NCBI GenBank assembly: GCA_033853925.1
Contig: JAWOLC010000178.1
Span: 1-13,213 of the forward strand
Source: JANXPZ01 sp033853925
GTDB taxonomy: Bacteria; Eisenbacteria; RBG-16-71-46
Direction of reading: 5' to 3'
Length of the DNA stretch: 13,213 nucleotides
This document shows, piece by piece, positions 1 to 5,969 of this stretch (position 1 is the stretch's first letter; every line of letters starts with the position of its first letter). The position numbers and the translations under genes were made by a program. The notes under the pieces are model-generated. The model saw only the letters and a program-made list of their open reading frames with translations. It searched no databases and was not told the origin of the DNA.

Positions 1-723
1 AGCCGCGGGTCGCGGATCGTCTCGCTGCCGGAGGGCGGCGGGAGCCCGCGCACGCTCTACTCGACGACCTTCATCGCCTTCGCCCCCCGCTACGCCCCCC
101 AGGACAGCACCATCACCTTCATGACCATGCGCGACGGCCGCACGATGCACATCTGGCGCATGAACGCCGACGGCGGGAACCCTCGGCAGGTCACCTCCGG
201 CGCGGGCGAGTACCTGGCCGATGTCTCGCCCGACGGACGGTGGATCTACTTCGGCAGGATGTTCGAGCCGGCCGTGTGGCGTGTCGCGGTGCAGGGCGGC
301 GAGACCGAGCGAGCGGGGGACAGCACGCTGATGGGTGCCGTGCGCGTGTCGCCCGACGGCCGGTCGATTGCCTATCCCAGCATGACCCGGAGCGGCGACC
401 AGTGGGAGGCGGCGGTCGCCGTGTCCCCGGCCGATGGGGGCGCTCCGACGTGGAGAAGGCTCTGGCCGCAGGGGCAGTGGGACGCCACCGGAGGATGGTC
501 CTTCGAGTGGATGCGCGACGGCAGGGGACTGAGCTACGCGTATAACACCGGGGCGGTCGGGAACATCTGGCTTCAACCTCTCGGCCAGGGTCCACCCCGG
601 CAGCTCACGCGCTTCGACGACTTGCGCGTGTTCGCCCACGCCTGGTCGCTCGACGGCCGCACCCTCTACGTGGTGCGCGGGCGATATGCCAGCGACGCCG
701 TGCTGATGAAGGACTTCCGGTAG
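1..723 (+). CDS. PD40/TolB-like beta-propeller protein, C-terminal part (5' end outside window)
   Basis: The frame is open from the first base, giving 240 visible residues before TAG. Four blade motifs of the WD40-like/PD40 (TolB) type are visible: SPDGRWIYF at residues 76-84, SPDGRSIAY at 117-125, MRDGRGLSY at 171-179 and SLDGRTLYV at 216-224. Each follows a strand of the form IWRMNADGGNPRQVT or IWLQPLGQGPPRQLT. The tail (SDAVLMKDFR) resembles the end of large proteins in which a Ser/Thr kinase or a winged-helix DNA-binding domain precedes a periplasmic propeller. By inference this is the sensor half of such a fusion, but the N-terminal domain lies outside the window, so kinase, regulator or plain TolB-like protein cannot be told apart. 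It converges with the amidohydrolase operon. Confidence 0.85.
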   Translation, partial: SRGSRIVSLPEGGGSPRTLYSTTFIAFAPRYAPQDSTITFMTMRDGRTMHIWRMNADGGNPRQVTSGAGEYLADVSPDGRWIYFGRMFEPAVWRVAVQGGETERAGDSTLMGAVRVSPDGRSIAYPSMTRSGDQWEAAVAVSPADGGAPTWRRLWPQGQWDATGGWSFEWMRDGRGLSYAYNTGAVGNIWLQPLGQGPPRQLTRFDDLRVFAHAWSLDGRTLYVVRGRYASDAVLMKDFR

Positions 724-737
724 GCCCGCGAGGCGCC

Positions 738-772
738 CGTCGCGCGCCCCGCGGTTGGCTCGCGGGGCGACG
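738..772. terminator. GC-rich stem-loop between convergent genes, possible bidirectional terminator
   Basis: A perfect 9-bp inverted repeat, CGCCCCGCG (745-753) and CGCGGGGCG (761-769), has a 7-nt loop. Three more pairs (738-740 with 770-772) form across a 4-nt bulge. It starts 15 nt after the stop of the propeller gene and lies about 80 nt beyond the stop of the opposing SsnA-like gene. There is no T-run, so it is not a textbook intrinsic terminator. Its place between two converging 3' ends makes a termination or mRNA-end role the simplest reading. Confidence 0.45.
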
Positions 773-850
773 GGGTCGCGGGGCGCCGGGACCTGGCGGC
801 TGTGCTGGGGCCGCTGGGGGAAGTAATGGTCGCCGGCGCTCCCGCTCCCT

Positions 851-2071
851 CTATCCCAACCGGTCCCACACGCGCTTCGCGCATTCCTTGGCGCGCGTGG
901 CCACCTCCCGTTCATCTACGTTCACCAGCGTGCCGTTGTCCAGCACGATTTCGCCCCCCACCATGGCGCCCGAGACCGGCGCCCGCAGCATCCCCGACCA
1001 GAGATGGTCGAGGAACGTGCGCTCGGAGAACTCGGTCGCCGGCTGGTAGTCCACGAGGAGCAGGTCCGCGGGCGAGCCCGGGCTCACCATCCCCAGCCCC
1101 TCGCCGAAGTGGCGGGCGGCCCAGCGGGCCCCGTTGACGAAGAGCCGCTGGTAGTGCGCCTCGGCCGGGGCCCCGAAGGCAAGCTTGTGCATCGGGTCGG
1201 GCAGCGGCGGGGCGTTCACGCCGGCGTCGCTCCCCCAGGCCACCTCGCCCTCGCGCACCAGCGCCGCGACCGAGCCCGCGCCCACGGCGCTCAGGGCGTC
1301 GCCGCGCTCGCGCAGCTCGCCGAGCAGGCCGCGCGGCGCGCTCTCGGCGTGCGCCCACAGGGTGGGGGGCGACTGCGTGCGCCAACCGCCGCGCGAGCGC
1401 CAGCGCTCCGCGGGGGTCGAGTCCAGATCCAGGTCCACGTGCACGCCCAGCGCCCCGCCGGCCACGTCGAGCGCCTCGCGCACCAGCGTGTCCACGCCGT
1501 CGAGCGTGCGCGCCTGCACCCCCACCAGGCCGCGCAGCCGGCCGTCCTGCCGCCGCGTCAGCTCGCTGGCGAAGCCCAGCGACTCCTCGAAGGCGGAGCG
1601 GCGCTCCACCAGGGAGTCGCTCTCGCTCGCGCCGTAGCAGGTGGCCACGCGCACCCCCACCTGGGCCGCGGCGCCCACGACCTCGGAGAGCGAGAGGTCG
1701 GGACAGGCGCCCGAGCGGTGGAAGTCGCACACCGTCGTCACGCCGTGCCGCAGCCCCTCGACCAGCGCCGCCGAGGCCGACCAGAGGACGTCCTCGGGGG
1801 AGAGGGCGCGGTCGTAGCGGCGCCACTCGGCGGCCGTGCGGAGGGCCAGCCCACGGCCGAGGTGTCGCGCCAGGTGGACGTGCGTGTTGATGAAGCCGGG
1901 CAGGAGCACGCGCCCGCGCGCGGGCCACAGCGTCTCGTTGGGGTAGGCGGCGGCCAGCACGTGCAGCGGCCCCAGGGTGCCGATGTGGGCGCCCACCACG
2001 CGCACCCCCCAGTCCTCGAGGACGTCCGGCTCGACGCCGCCCGTGACCAGGGTGCAGGGACCGATGATCAT
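851..2071 (-). CDS. SsnA-like amidohydrolase with degenerate active site
   Basis: This is a 406-residue member of the amidohydrolase superfamily (ATZ/TRZ branch). The nearest family I recognise is SsnA, best seen in the C-terminal tail (PADLLLVDYQPATEF to the VWDRLG end). The HxH metal motif is present (THVHL, His64/His66), as are a histidine in LWAHAES (His241) and the aspartate in WGSDAG (Asp282). However, the strand that should read HxHxxE reads GVHVDLDLD (209-217), so the second histidine and catalytic glutamate are missing. The VHxxxSN loop is also absent. ATG at 2071 is chosen because GGGGTGA precedes it by 4 nt; a start at 2116 would add 15 residues that overlap the upstream gene. It lies 13 bp behind the canonical deaminase gene. 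It may be inactive, altered in chemistry or a partner subunit. Confidence 0.85.
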   Translation of the reverse strand: MIIGPCTLVTGGVEPDVLEDWGVRVVGAHIGTLGPLHVLAAAYPNETLWPARGRVLLPGFINTHVHLARHLGRGLALRTAAEWRRYDRALSPEDVLWSASAALVEGLRHGVTTVCDFHRSGACPDLSLSEVVGAAAQVGVRVATCYGASESDSLVERRSAFEESLGFASELTRRQDGRLRGLVGVQARTLDGVDTLVREALDVAGGALGVHVDLDLDSTPAERWRSRGGWRTQSPPTLWAHAESAPRGLLGELRERGDALSAVGAGSVAALVREGEVAWGSDAGVNAPPLPDPMHKLAFGAPAEAHYQRLFVNGARWAARHFGEGLGMVSPGSPADLLLVDYQPATEFSERTFLDHLWSGMLRAPVSGAMVGGEIVLDNGTLVNVDEREVATRAKECAKRVWDRLG

Positions 2072-2075
2072 GCCG

Positions 2076-2082
2076 TCACCCC
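2076..2082 (-). promoter_or_regulatory. Ribosome binding site deciding the SsnA-like start, coupled to the upstream stop
   Basis: GGGGTGA on the minus strand lies 4 nt before the ATG at 2071 and 2 nt after the TGA of the upstream amidohydrolase (2085-2087). A ribosome terminating on the first gene therefore sits on this site. That favours translational coupling and near-equal output of the two proteins. Confidence 0.6.
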
Positions 2083-2084
2083 GC

Positions 2085-3440
2085 TCATGCCAGCCCCGCC
2101 CGCCGCACCAAGGCACGCGCCTCGGCCCGCGCCTCGGCGGCCGCGCGCTCCGCGTCGAGCGTCCGCCACTGGCCGTCGCGGTAGAGCACCCGCCCCGCCG
2201 CCATGGTGAGGCGCACGTCGGACGCGCGGGTGGCGTGCACGAGGGTCGCGTAGGGGTCCCGCGTCTCGTTCGGCGCCTGCTGGAGCGCGCCGTGCCCGAC
2301 GACGACCACGTCCGCCTGCTTCCCCGGCTCGAGCGAGCCGGTCACCTCACCCAGCCCCAGCGCTCGCGCCCCTTCCGCGGTCGCCAGCGCCAGGATCTCG
2401 CGGGCGGTGAGGGGCTCCGCGGGCTCGAGCACGCGCGCGACCAGGGCGGCGAGGCTCAGCTCGTGGAAAGTGTCGAGGCGGTTGGCGCAGGCCGCGCCGT
2501 CGGAGCCGAGGCCGCGGCGGAGCCCGGCGCGCATCCAGCGCCGCACGTTCGCGAGGCCCGAGCCGAGCTTGAGGTTCGAGCCGGGGCAGTGAACGAGCGC
2601 CGCGTCCGCGCGCCCGAGCAGGGCCAGCTCCTCGTCGTCCACCCAGACCCCGTGCGCGCCCACGAAGCGCGGGGAGAGCAGGCCGCAGGCGGCGAAGTAG
2701 CGGGCGGCGGTGGTGGACACGGCCGCCTCGACCTCGCTCGCCTCGGCGGGGCTCTCGGCGAGGTGCGTGTGGACGAGGAGCCCGCGAGCGGCGGCGGCCG
2801 CGGCCACCTCGCGCCAGAGCGCGTCGCTGCACGAGAGGATGTAGCGCGGCGCGAGCGAGACCCGCAGCCGCCCGCCGGCCGCGCCGTCCCAGCGCGCGGC
2901 CACCGCCAGCGCCGAGTCGAGCGCCGCCCTCGCGCTCTCGCGCAGCTCGGCCGGCACGCCCTTGCCACCGTCCATCAAGGCCTGGCCGAAGATCGCGCGG
3001 ACGCCGCTCTGCTCGAGCGCCGCGCCGATCGCGTCCGTGTGGCGCACCGTGCCCATGTCGTTGACGCAGGTGACCCCGCCCGCGATCAGCTCGGCGAGGC
3101 CGAGACGCGCCGAGGCCGAGATCGAGGCCTCGGTGTGCGCCGCCTCCAGGGGCCAGATGCTCTCCCTGAGCCAGGCGAGCAGGTCGCTCTGCTCCGCGAG
3201 GCCGCGAAACAGGGTCTGGCAGAGGTGGAGGTGCCCTTGCACGAAGCCCGGCAGGACGAAGGCGCCCGAGGCGTCGATGGATTCGTCGGCGCGACCGCCG
3301 GGCAGGGCGGCCAGCGCGCCGGGAACCGCGGAGCCGAGGGCGGCGATCGCCCCGTCGCGCGCGAGCAGGTCGCCGGACGCCACCGTGCCGGCCGCGTCCA
3401 TGCATACGAGCGTGCCCGAATGGATGAGGCAGGTGCTCAG
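2085..3440 (-). CDS. Amidohydrolase, ATZ/TRZ-type aminohydrolase (nucleobase/nucleoside/triazine deaminase-like), probable CTG start
   Basis: This is a metal-dependent deaminase-type amidohydrolase of 451 residues if it starts at CTG 3440, or 438 from ATG 3401. All signature elements are intact (CTG numbering): GHLHL with His70/His72, HTHLAE with His224/His226 and catalytic Glu229, GAHGVW with His263, VHCPGSN with Ser288/Asn289, and GSDGAA with Asp314. The family includes guanine and 8-oxoguanine deaminases, MTA/SAH/5'-deoxyadenosine deaminases and s-triazine hydrolases; the sequence alone does not fix the substrate. CTG is preferred because the 13 upstream residues (LSTCLIHSGTLVC) restore the usual first beta-strand, and GGGAGG lies 7 nt before it; ATG 3401 has no Shine-Dalgarno. 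It is the first gene of a two-gene operon with the SsnA-like paralog. Confidence 0.9.
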   Translation of the reverse strand: MSTCLIHSGTLVCMDAAGTVASGDLLARDGAIAALGSAVPGALAALPGGRADESIDASGAFVLPGFVQGHLHLCQTLFRGLAEQSDLLAWLRESIWPLEAAHTEASISASARLGLAELIAGGVTCVNDMGTVRHTDAIGAALEQSGVRAIFGQALMDGGKGVPAELRESARAALDSALAVAARWDGAAGGRLRVSLAPRYILSCSDALWREVAAAAAARGLLVHTHLAESPAEASEVEAAVSTTAARYFAACGLLSPRFVGAHGVWVDDEELALLGRADAALVHCPGSNLKLGSGLANVRRWMRAGLRRGLGSDGAACANRLDTFHELSLAALVARVLEPAEPLTAREILALATAEGARALGLGEVTGSLEPGKQADVVVVGHGALQQAPNETRDPYATLVHATRASDVRLTMAAGRVLYRDGQWRTLDAERAAAEARAEARALVRRAGLA

Positions 3441-3447
3441 GCGGGCG

Positions 3448-3453
3448 CCTCCC
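3448..3453 (-). promoter_or_regulatory. Shine-Dalgarno supporting a CTG start
   Basis: GGGAGG on the minus strand is spaced 7 nt from CTG 3438-3440. No in-frame ATG, GTG or TTG exists between an in-frame TGA near 3495-3497 and the ATG at 3401. If translation begins upstream of 3401, CTG is therefore the only common initiation codon available. Confidence 0.55.
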
Positions 3454-3467
3454 TGCGATGAGCATGG

Positions 3468-3489
3468 ACTCCGGCTTCCGTACCGGAGT
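3468..3489. repeat. Inverted repeat in the leader of the amidohydrolase operon
   Basis: ACTCCGG (3468-3474) and CCGGAGT (3483-3489) form a perfect 7-bp inverted repeat with an 8-nt spacer. It sits about 28 nt upstream of the CTG start and between the proposed promoter and the coding region. It could be an operator for a dimeric repressor or an RNA hairpin in the leader. No regulator gene is adjacent. Confidence 0.45.
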
Positions 3490-3570
3490 GGCGTTCAGAA
3501 GACCCGCGCGCCGGGGGGCGCCCGATCTGGGGCGCCCGGCCCGGCGCGATCCGCTTTCCAGTCCTCTGGC

Positions 3571-3608
3571 GCCACGGACACCGTGGCACCGGTCGGAGGG
3601 ACTGTCAA
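3571..3608 (-). promoter_or_regulatory. Candidate sigma-70-type promoter for the amidohydrolase operon, overlapping a hairpin
   Basis: A perfect -35 hexamer TTGACA lies on the minus strand (3603-3608). A weak -10 (CACGGT, 3580-3585) follows at 17-nt spacing, which would give a leader of roughly 130 nt before CTG 3440. The -10 region overlaps a 7-bp inverted repeat GCCACGG/CCGTGGC (3571-3577 and 3581-3587). The repeat might be an operator, or a hairpin ending transcripts from mscL. The weak -10 keeps confidence low. Confidence 0.3.
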
Positions 3609-3627
3609 GAGTCAGATTGCGGGTCCC

Positions 3628-3741
3628 TCACCTCCCGACGCGAGGCTCCTTGCGGCGCTCCTGATACTTCTGCCGGATCGCCTTCCCCTCGTCGTAGCGC
3701 GCCTCGAGCTCGTCCACCTCGTCCTTCTCGCGATCGACCAG
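3628..3741 (-). CDS. Short coding-like frame, highly charged, no ATG; small protein or gene remnant
   Basis: I do not recognise this sequence. From CTG 3739-3741 the frame gives 37 residues ending in TGA (3628-3630), with the core VDREKDEVDELEARYDEG followed by a lysine/arginine-rich helix. Third positions are about 90% G/C, whereas second positions are dominated by A, the pattern of true coding sequence in this window. The peptide should form one amphipathic, possibly coiled-coil helix. There is no in-frame ATG; candidates are CTG 3741 or GTG 3717 (29 residues, with AAGGA 4 nt upstream). It lies 49 bp behind the mscL stop on the same strand. It could be a tiny co-transcribed protein, the tail of a decayed gene, or a C-terminal helix once joined to the channel. 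Confidence 0.35.
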   Translation of the reverse strand: MVDREKDEVDELEARYDEGKAIRQKYQERRKEPRVGR

Positions 3742-3790
3742 CGCCCCCTGAATCGGCCCAGCCCGCCCGAGGCAGACTGTCGCCGCCTCG

Positions 3791-4192
3791 CTACACCGGA
3801 CTGGCGCAGGCGCGGCACTTCGTCGCGGCCGCCGGGATCGCCTCCTTGCAGAATGGACATTCCTTGGACGGCGGCGCCGCCGGCGCCGGCGCCGGCTTCA
3901 GCAGCGCCTTGGTGATGAGGAAGATCACGAAGGCGATGATGACGAAGTCCACGAGGTTGCCGAGGAAGGCCCCGTAGGTGATCTGCGCGGCGGGCGTGCC
4001 GTCCACCTTGCGCTTGAGAACCAGGGCCGCCTCCCGCCAGGCTCCGCCGGGGATGAGCAGCCCGATCACCGGCATGAGCAGGTCACTCACGATCGAGCTG
4101 ACCACCTTGCCCACGGCCGCCCCGATGATCACGCCCACCGCCAGGGCCAGGGCGTTGGTCTTGAGCAGGAATGCCTTGAACTCGTTCCACAT
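3791..4192 (-). CDS. mscL: Large-conductance mechanosensitive channel MscL with C-terminal zinc ribbon
   Basis: This gene encodes the inner-membrane channel that opens under membrane tension to release solutes in hypo-osmotic shock. The N-terminal helix and pore-lining TM1 (about residues 14-43, including LAVGVIIGAAVGKVVSS) are close to the family consensus, followed by a periplasmic loop and TM2 (about 74-96). At 133 residues it has normal length, but after an Ala/Pro linker (100-110) the usual cytoplasmic helix is replaced by a CxxC-x10-CxxC zinc ribbon: CPFC (Cys112, Cys115) and CRAC (Cys126, Cys129). The start is firm, with AAGGAGG 5 nt before the ATG. It is divergent from the alpha/beta hydrolase gene. 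In a channel that is usually a pentamer this would place five ribbons below the pore; any sensing role is inference. Confidence 0.96.
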   Translation of the reverse strand: MWNEFKAFLLKTNALALAVGVIIGAAVGKVVSSIVSDLLMPVIGLLIPGGAWREAALVLKRKVDGTPAAQITYGAFLGNLVDFVIIAFVIFLITKALLKPAPAPAAPPSKECPFCKEAIPAAATKCRACASPV

Positions 4193-4197
4193 GGCGA

Positions 4198-4259
4198 CCT
4201 CCTTCTAGAAGGGCAGAAGGCGGGGCGGGCGCGTGGCGATGCAATGGCGCCGGGCGCCA
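4198..4259 (-). promoter_or_regulatory. mscL leader: ribosome binding site overlapping one palindrome, second palindrome upstream
   Basis: AAGGAGG (4198-4204) is a strong Shine-Dalgarno for mscL. Four of its bases belong to a perfect 12-bp palindrome, CCTTCTAGAAGG (4201-4212). About 30 nt farther upstream is a second near-perfect palindrome, TGGCGCC-G-GGCGCCA (4245-4259). Either could be a protein-binding site or, for the longer one, a leader hairpin. Confidence 0.4.
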
Positions 4260-4312
4260 GGGGACGCCCCGGGTCCGACCGGCTGGGGGCCTACCGGTTC
4301 GGCGTCGTGGGG

Positions 4313-4321
4313 AAGCTAGCA
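4313..4321 (-). promoter_or_regulatory. Weak candidate extended -10 element for mscL
   Basis: TGCTAGCTT on the minus strand matches the extended -10 form TGnTAnnnT, about 120 nt upstream of the mscL ATG. I found no convincing -35 hexamer. No promoter for the divergent hydrolase could be assigned. Apart from the mscL leader I see nothing else in the 4193-4504 gap. Confidence 0.2.
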
Positions 4322-4504
4322 CAGGCGAAGGGGCCGGCCCACGCTTCAACGCGCGCCAATCCCCGCAGCGCGAGCCCGCCTCCGCACGAATCGGTGGCAC
4401 ATCGAATGCATCCTCAATGGCAGGGAAAGGGCCTGCGGAGGGTTTCCGTCGCTCGTCCCGCCACGAGGCGGGGCTCGGCAGGTCCAGGAAGAACTTCAGG
4501 AGCC

Positions 4505-5947
4505 ATGCCCGTGGCGGTCCGTGGCGGTCGACTCGAATTCCTGGCGCCGCACCTGCTGCGCAGCCAGCTGCTTCGGCCGGGATTCGTGCGCCTGAGCCTG
4601 CGCCTGGGCGCCGCTCGACAGATGCCGCGCTGGGCCAAGCTGCAGTTCCTGCACTCGGGCATCTCCGCCGCCGACCTGGACGACGTGCTGGGCCGGGTCA
4701 CGAGCCTGGACTCCTGGGTCGAGGAATGGCAGAAGCTGGCCCGGCGGAACGAAGAGGCCGGCCGCACCGAGCTGGCGGCGGGCCGGCGGGCCGAGGCGGC
4801 CCGGCGCTTCCTCACCGCTGCGGCGGCGTACAACTTCTCGCAGTACGTGATGTTCGTGGACATCGCCCGCAAGCGCGAGCTGCACCAGGCCTGCGTGCGC
4901 GCCTATGCGCAGGCCGCGCCTCTCCTCGAGCCGCCGGCGCGGAGCTTCCTGATCCCGTACCGGCACCACCTGGTGAAGGGCTGGCTGCGCGTCCCGCCCG
5001 GCCCCGGGCCCGCGCCCGTCGTGACGCTCTTCCACGGCACCAACGGCGTGAAGGAGGAGCTTCACTGGTGGACGGACGCGCTCCTGGACCGCGGGCTGGC
5101 CACGCTCACCTTCGACGGCCCGGGTCTCGGCGAGACCTTCCACCGGCTCTCGATGGTGGCCGAGCCGCGGCCGCTCTGGGACGCGATCTTCCGGGCCATC
5201 GAAGCCGACCCGGCGCTGGATCCGGACGCGGTCGCGCTGGGCGGCACGAGCCTGGGCGCGTACATGGCGATTCGCATGGCGGCCCACGATCCGCGCGTGC
5301 GCGCGGTGGCGGCGGTGAGCCCGCCCTACGCGATCTCGATCTACTGGAACCTCACGCTGGCGGGCATGCGGCGCGAGCTGGCGGCCCTCTACGGCGCGAC
5401 GCTGGAAGAGATGGCCCCGGTGGTCGCGCGCATGACGCTGGCGGACTCCCTGCCCGGGCTGCGCGCGCCGCTGCTCATCGTGGGCGGCGGCCACGACCTC
5501 ATCACGCCGGGCGAGGAGGCACGCCGCATCTTCGACGAGGCCCGCTCGGAGCGGCAGCTCATCTTCTATCCCGCCGGCGCGCACGATTGCTTCAACATGC
5601 TGGGCGACCTGCGGCCGCGCGTGGCGGGCTGGCTGGTGGCTCAGCTGCGCCCACTCGATCGGCGGCGGGCGCGCGCCGCGGCGCGCGGCGAGGCCGACGA
5701 CTGGGGCGCGGCCGAAGCGGTGGATCCGGACTTCGCCGAGGAGCTGGTGGGCGAGGGCGCGAGCCTCGTCTGGAAGGCGGTGGCCACGCCGCCCGAGCCG
5801 GTGCACTGGGCCTGGTGGCGTCGCGCCCCGCATGAGCGCGTGCAGATCGTCTTCCGCACGGCCAGCGGCCGCGGCCCGGAGGCCGAGACCAACGGCGCCG
5901 CGGCTCAGGCCGACGGCGCGGCCGCCCGCGGCGGTCTCGGCGGCTGA
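4505..5947 (+). CDS. Alpha/beta hydrolase with helical N-terminal domain (FrsA / dihydropseudooxynicotine-hydrolase-like)
   Basis: This is a 480-residue predicted cytoplasmic serine hydrolase. Residues 1-160 are mainly helical (WVEEWQKLARRNEEAG at 71-86), the N-terminal domain seen in FrsA-like esterases, 2,6-dihydropseudooxynicotine C-C hydrolase and Ayg1-type enzymes. The fold core follows: TLFHGTNG (174-181) as the oxyanion strand, the nucleophile elbow GGTSLGAY with Ser249, Asp331 in GGGHDLITP, and His360 in PAGAHDCFN, a complete triad. A tail after about residue 385 ends in Ala/Gly-rich low complexity (454-480). Substrate is unknown; esters or C-C bonds of small organic compounds are typical. 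ATG 4505 has AGGAG just upstream; a longer frame from 4244 adds 87 residues with no family resemblance. It converges, with 22 bp between stops, on the secreted-protein gene. Confidence 0.88.
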   Translation: MPVAVRGGRLEFLAPHLLRSQLLRPGFVRLSLRLGAARQMPRWAKLQFLHSGISAADLDDVLGRVTSLDSWVEEWQKLARRNEEAGRTELAAGRRAEAARRFLTAAAAYNFSQYVMFVDIARKRELHQACVRAYAQAAPLLEPPARSFLIPYRHHLVKGWLRVPPGPGPAPVVTLFHGTNGVKEELHWWTDALLDRGLATLTFDGPGLGETFHRLSMVAEPRPLWDAIFRAIEADPALDPDAVALGGTSLGAYMAIRMAAHDPRVRAVAAVSPPYAISIYWNLTLAGMRRELAALYGATLEEMAPVVARMTLADSLPGLRAPLLIVGGGHDLITPGEEARRIFDEARSERQLIFYPAGAHDCFNMLGDLRPRVAGWLVAQLRPLDRRRARAAARGEADDWGAAEAVDPDFAEELVGEGASLVWKAVATPPEPVHWAWWRRAPHERVQIVFRTASGRGPEAETNGAAAQADGAAARGGLGG

Positions 5948-5969
5948 CGCTCCCTGTTCGGTGGCTCGG

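Noticed and set aside
1004..2209. Open frame of 401 codons on + opposite the SsnA-like gene
   Set aside because: Antisense shadow with biased composition and no recognisable motif.
1977..3461. Open frame of 494 codons on + across the amidohydrolase genes
   Set aside because: The minus strand here encodes two clear enzymes. The + product is Arg/Ala/Gly/His-rich low complexity.
3612..3860. 82-codon minus-strand frame overlapping the end of mscL
   Set aside because: It runs out of frame through the conserved zinc-ribbon codons and is Arg/Ser-rich without coding bias; the neighbouring frame ending at 3628 looks coding instead.
4244..4504. Longer start for the alpha/beta hydrolase
   Set aside because: The 87 extra residues lack family resemblance and coding-like codon pattern, and ATG 4505 has AGGAG upstream.
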